The translations under genes and the position numbers were made by a program. Below the pieces are notes generated by a model, which was not told the origin of the DNA, did not search any database, and worked only from the letters and a program-made list of their open reading frames with translations. Shown piece after piece: positions 6,301 to 8,078 of a stretch of DNA of 8,078 nt. Origin of the DNA: an uncultured Rhodospirillaceae bacterium (lineage in GTDB: Bacteria > Pseudomonadota > Alphaproteobacteria > Thalassobaculales > Thalassobaculaceae); NCBI GenBank assembly GCA_937891725.1, contig CALAHL010000476.1:1-8078 (forward strand). Direction: 5' to 3'. Within the stretch, counting starts at the first letter, position 1; every line of letters starts with the position of its first letter.

Positions 6301-6908
6301 ACGCGGCCTATGCCGAGCGCTACAAGCAGCGGGTGGAACGGATCGCGGCGGCGGAACAGAAGGCGACGCCGGGCAGCGACGCGCTGGCGGTCGCGGCGGC
6401 CCGTTATCTGCACAAGCTGATGGCGATCAAGGACGAGTACGAGGTCGCCCGGCTGTATACGGACGGCGGGTTCCTCGAACACCTGAACCGCAGCTTCGAG
6501 GGCAACTTCAAGCTCGAATTCAATATGGCCCCGCCGCTGATCGCCCCGCGCGATCCGCAGACCGGACACCTGAAAAAGCTGGTGTTCGGGCCGTGGATGC
6601 TGAAGGCGCTGGGCCTGGTGGCGAAGATGAAGGGTCTGCGCGGCGGCAAACTGGATCTCTTCGGGCGGTCCGACGAGCGGAAGATGGAACGCCGCATCCT
6701 GGCCGAATACGAGGCCCTGCTGGACGAGATCGCGGACAGCCTGTCGGCCGAGACCCACGCCACCGCCCTGGAGCTCGCGAGCCTTCCCGAGCACATCCGC
6801 GGCTACGGCCACGTCCGGGAAAAGCACATCACGACGGTCAAGGCGCAGGAAGCCGATCTGCTGGCCAAGTTGCGCAACCCGGAGATGGCAAAGACGGCGG
6901 CGGAGTAA
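3393..6908 (+). CDS. Fused indolepyruvate (2-oxoacid) ferredoxin oxidoreductase, alpha-gamma fusion with C-terminal DUF6537
   Basis: Predicted to decarboxylate an aryl 2-oxoacid such as indolepyruvate or phenylpyruvate with CoA, giving the aryl-acetyl-CoA and reduced ferredoxin. At 1171 residues it is the long single-chain form in which the IorA and IorB parts are fused. The N-terminal pyrimidine-binding domain (about 20-230) includes SGYRGSPLGGYD and NEELAA. FCSGCPHNTS (Cys438, Cys441) opens the thiamine diphosphate domain, whose GDG (503-505) to Asn532 motif has canonical spacing. An iron-sulfur insert follows, with Cys641, 644, 647, 653, 674, 680 and 685. The gamma domain begins at GIGGTG (736-741) with GLAQKGG at 767-773 and runs to about 930. 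A DUF6537-type tail covers about 945-1155. GGAG at 3382-3385 lies 7 nt before the ATG. The gene stands alone on its strand, divergent from the small gene and convergent with the amidohydrolase. The exact keto-acid substrate cannot be read from sequence. Confidence 0.95.
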   Translation: MAGDTATALAQVDLDDKYTLDEGRIFLTGVQALVRLPLMQKRRDAAAGKNTSGFISGYRGSPLGGYDQQIWRAKKHMKSHDIHFQPGVNEELAATACWGSQQTNLYPGAKFDGTFAIWYGKGPGVDRSGDVFKHATFAGTSPWGGVLAMAGDDHVSKSSTLPHQSEFAFLDASVPVLNPAGVQDTLDFGLFGIALSRFAGVWVGFKTTAEIMDSTASVDAHPDALEITIPTDFEMPQGGLNIRWPDPWLEQEERLHTYKYPAVHAFVRANAIDNVVIDSKAPKLTIVTTGKSYLDVRQALDDLGIDDALADEIGLRVYKVGMPWPLEPTKARAACAGSERVLVVEEKRALIEWQLKEQLYALPEGQRPKIEGKTDLAGKPLFKVQAELLATDVALAIADRILDFADVERIKARRALIQQRVAASVAKPSSFARTPYFCSGCPHNTSTRVPDGSRAAAGIGCHFMANWMPERNTSTFTQMGGEGVNWVGQAPFTETKHIFANLGDGTYNHSGILAIRQAVAANTTMTYKILFNDAVAMTGGQPSDNSLTPWMIAQQVAAEGVNRVEVVTDDPDKYPLGTAWPANSAIHHRDDLDQVQRDLRESEGVTVLLYDQTCAAEKRRRRKRGTMEDPNKRIFINERVCEGCGDCGEKSNCVSILPVETEFGRKRQIDQSSCNKDYSCVKGFCPSFVNVIGGKVRKAKAEAPAKAERAKPDLFEALPEPKLPSLDEPYGILVTGIGGTGVVTIGALLGMAAHLEGKGTSILDMTGLAQKGGSVMSHVKIAKAPENLHAVRIATGSADLMLACDIATAVSKDGLSLISQGKTSAVVNTQQTMTGRFTQNADEVFPGDDMKRLLRQQTGENSTMFLDANRLATRLLGDSIASNLFMLGYAWQMGLVPLSREAIERAIELNAVAIDFNKQAFLWGRRAAHDLPAVERIVEPKTDSEPAKTIAVTLDEIVAKRVAELTAYQDAAYAERYKQRVERIAAAEQKATPGSDALAVAAARYLHKLMAIKDEYEVARLYTDGGFLEHLNRSFEGNFKLEFNMAPPLIAPRDPQTGHLKKLVFGPWMLKALGLVAKMKGLRGGKLDLFGRSDERKMERRILAEYEALLDEIADSLSAETHATALELASLPEHIRGYGHVREKHITTVKAQEADLLAKLRNPEMAKTAAE

Positions 6909-6920
6909 ACCACCGCCGCC
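6896..6920. terminator. GC-rich hairpin between convergent genes
   Basis: GGCGGCGG (6896-6903) and CCGCCGCC (6913-6920) form a perfect 8-bp stem with a 9-nt loop that contains the oxidoreductase stop codon (6906-6908). Only two T residues follow on the plus strand and only a two-A run precedes it, so T-tracts are weak in both directions. Its place between two convergent stops suggests a shared terminator or mRNA 3'-end structure. Confidence 0.4.
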
Positions 6921-6932
6921 TTCGGTCGGGTT

Positions 6933-8078
6933 CTAGCGCTGGCCGCGCACCACGAGACCGGGAAGTGCCCCGGTCGCCTGGCCTGAGCGGTAGGTGATCT
7001 TACCGGACAGGATGGTGGCGTCGTAACCGGTGGATTTCTGCAGCAGCCGCTTGCCGCCGGCCGGCAGATCCCGGGCCACATAGGGGTCTGAGAAGCCGGT
7101 CGCCTCCCAGTCGATCACGTTCAGATCGGCCTTCTTGCCGACCGCCAGCACGCCGCGGTCCGACAGACCCGCCGCCTTGGCGGTGTCGGAGGTCAGCCGC
7201 CGGATCACGTCCTCGACCGGGAACCGGCCCTGCTGACGGCCCCAGTAGCTCATCAGCCAGGTCGGGAAGCCCGCGTCGGTGATGAAGCCGACATGCGCGC
7301 CGCCGTCGCCCAGGCCCATGATCGCGTTCGGGTCGGCCAGCATGGCCTCCGGAACGCTCATGTCGTAGCTCACATAGTTGACCAGCGGGGTGTAGATGAA
7401 CCCGCGCCCCTCATTCTCCAGCAGCACGTCATAAGCGACTTCAGGCGCCGTCCGGCCCTCGCGCGCGGCGATGGCGGCGAGCGAGTTCGACCGCTCCGGC
7501 TGATAGTTCGCCGGGCTGCCCAGGCGGAACATCTTGTCCATCGAGATCCGCTGGATCAGCGGGAACGTGCTGCCCTTGACCGGGTCCTCGGACAGGATCC
7601 GCGCCCGGGTCTCCGGATCGCGCATCGCCGCCACCCTCTCGGGCAGGGGCAGATCGGCGATCGCCTTGTAGCTGGGGGTGCCGGAGAACGGGTTCTGGCT
7701 GCCTTCCAGGCCGAGCAGAATGCCGATCGGACGCGGGGCCACCACCGGGCGGATCGACAGGCCGTCCTTGATCGCCTCATCGGCCAGCGCCAGCAGCTCG
7801 CGCCAGACGTCGGGCCGGTCATGGCGCTGGGTCAGCGAGAACACCGCCGTCCGGCCGCTCGCCTCCACCACCCGGCGCAGCATCGCGAACTCGGTCTTGG
7901 CGTCCGGCTCGTTCCAGTCGGACACGATCTCGAGGAAGCCGGCACCCGCATCCTTCATGCCCAGAGCGATGCCGGTCAGCTCCGCTTCCTGCGCGCGCAG
8001 GGTCGGGGTGAAGTCGCCCGCCAACGTCTTGTGACTGATGGTGCGCGAGGTGGAGAACCCGAAAGCCCCCGCCTTGAT
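6933..8078 (-). CDS. Amidohydrolase, N-acyl-D-amino-acid deacylase type, N-terminus cut by window edge
   Basis: Predicted zinc-type amidohydrolase (amidohydrolase 3 / D-aminoacylase family) hydrolysing an N-acyl amino acid or related amide. The frame stays open to base 8078, giving 381 residues with the start beyond the edge. An internal TTG at 8024 is not a credible start, because family sequence continues upstream of it (IKAGAFGFSTSRTISHKT). Other recognisable parts are GLGDGGAHVGF, with the likely catalytic-region Asp at 7305-7307 and a His at 7293-7295; LTSDTAKAAGLSDRGVLAVGKKADLNVIDW, the typical closing beta-sandwich; and the C-terminal ITYRSGQATGALPGLVVRG. N-terminal HxH metal ligands would lie outside the window. 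Related proteins are commonly near 550-580 residues, so about a third is missing. The stop lies 24 nt from the stop of the convergent oxidoreductase. Substrate, and whether it acts on D-amino acids, is undetermined; annotations in this family are often generic. Confidence 0.9.
   Translation of the reverse strand: MKAGAFGFSTSRTISHKTLAGDFTPTLRAQEAELTGIALGMKDAGAGFLEIVSDWNEPDAKTEFAMLRRVVEASGRTAVFSLTQRHDRPDVWRELLALADEAIKDGLSIRPVVAPRPIGILLGLEGSQNPFSGTPSYKAIADLPLPERVAAMRDPETRARILSEDPVKGSTFPLIQRISMDKMFRLGSPANYQPERSNSLAAIAAREGRTAPEVAYDVLLENEGRGFIYTPLVNYVSYDMSVPEAMLADPNAIMGLGDGGAHVGFITDAGFPTWLMSYWGRQQGRFPVEDVIRRLTSDTAKAAGLSDRGVLAVGKKADLNVIDWEATGFSDPYVARDLPAGGKRLLQKSTGYDATILSGKITYRSGQATGALPGLVVRGQR

Noticed and set aside
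3339..6827. A 1162-codon open frame on the minus strand antisense to the oxidoreductase
   Set aside because: It is a mirror-frame shadow produced by the G/C third-position bias. Its translation is low-complexity, rich in R, H, G, L and Q, with no recognisable domain, whereas the plus strand encodes a complete enzyme.
4394..6997. An 867-codon plus-strand frame overlapping the oxidoreductase
   Set aside because: It lies in another frame of the same strand, with an R/G/A/Q/D-rich translation, no domain and no ribosome-binding site. It is a high-GC shadow.
6933..8024. TTG at 8024 as the start of the amidohydrolase
   Set aside because: The frame continues upstream to the window edge with conserved family sequence, so the real start lies beyond 8078.
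3393..8078. A linked pathway joining the deacylase and the oxidoreductase
   Set aside because: The genes are convergent and share no promoter, and there is no transaminase, transporter or CoA ligase nearby. The link is only conceivable, not supported.

Overview
The window is GC-rich DNA with long open frames on both strands. Gene content and codon use suggest an alphaproteobacterium, possibly a Rhodospirillales-type marine or soil bacterium. That placement is inference from GC content, the fused indolepyruvate oxidoreductase and cobQ. No rRNA, tRNA, insertion sequence, CRISPR array or phage gene was seen, and it reads as ordinary chromosomal backbone.

Left block, all on the minus strand, in transcription order from right to left: a 94-residue small protein with a HicB-antitoxin-like pattern (2782-3066), a VOC/glyoxalase-fold protein (2312-2743), a UDP-glucuronate 4-epimerase (1224-2213), and cobyric acid synthase cobQ, which runs off the left edge (1-1218). 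The epimerase and cobQ are 5 nt apart and probably co-transcribed, although their pathways (surface sugar precursor and cobalamin) are unrelated. A 16-bp palindrome at 2250-2265, between the VOC gene and the epimerase, matches the ParB-binding parS consensus at 14 of 16 positions.

Middle: a 326-nt divergent intergenic region (3067-3392) separates the small gene from the large plus-strand gene. It holds mutually exclusive inverted repeats just upstream of the small gene, repeated CCTATTCCGC-type words, and an AT-rich stretch with two short inverted repeats that probably carries the promoter of the large gene.

Right block: a 1171-residue fused 2-oxoacid (indolepyruvate) ferredoxin oxidoreductase on the plus strand (3393-6908). 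It converges on an amidohydrolase of the N-acyl-D-amino-acid deacylase type on the minus strand, which is cut by the right edge (6933-8078). A GC-rich hairpin sits over the stop codon between them. One could imagine the deacylase releasing amino acids whose keto acids feed the oxidoreductase, but the genes are convergent and nothing in the sequence ties them into one pathway.

No clearly new multi-gene system is visible. The items most worth checking are the parS-like site, the structured leader and orphan HicB-like small gene, and the repeated words in the divergent region.
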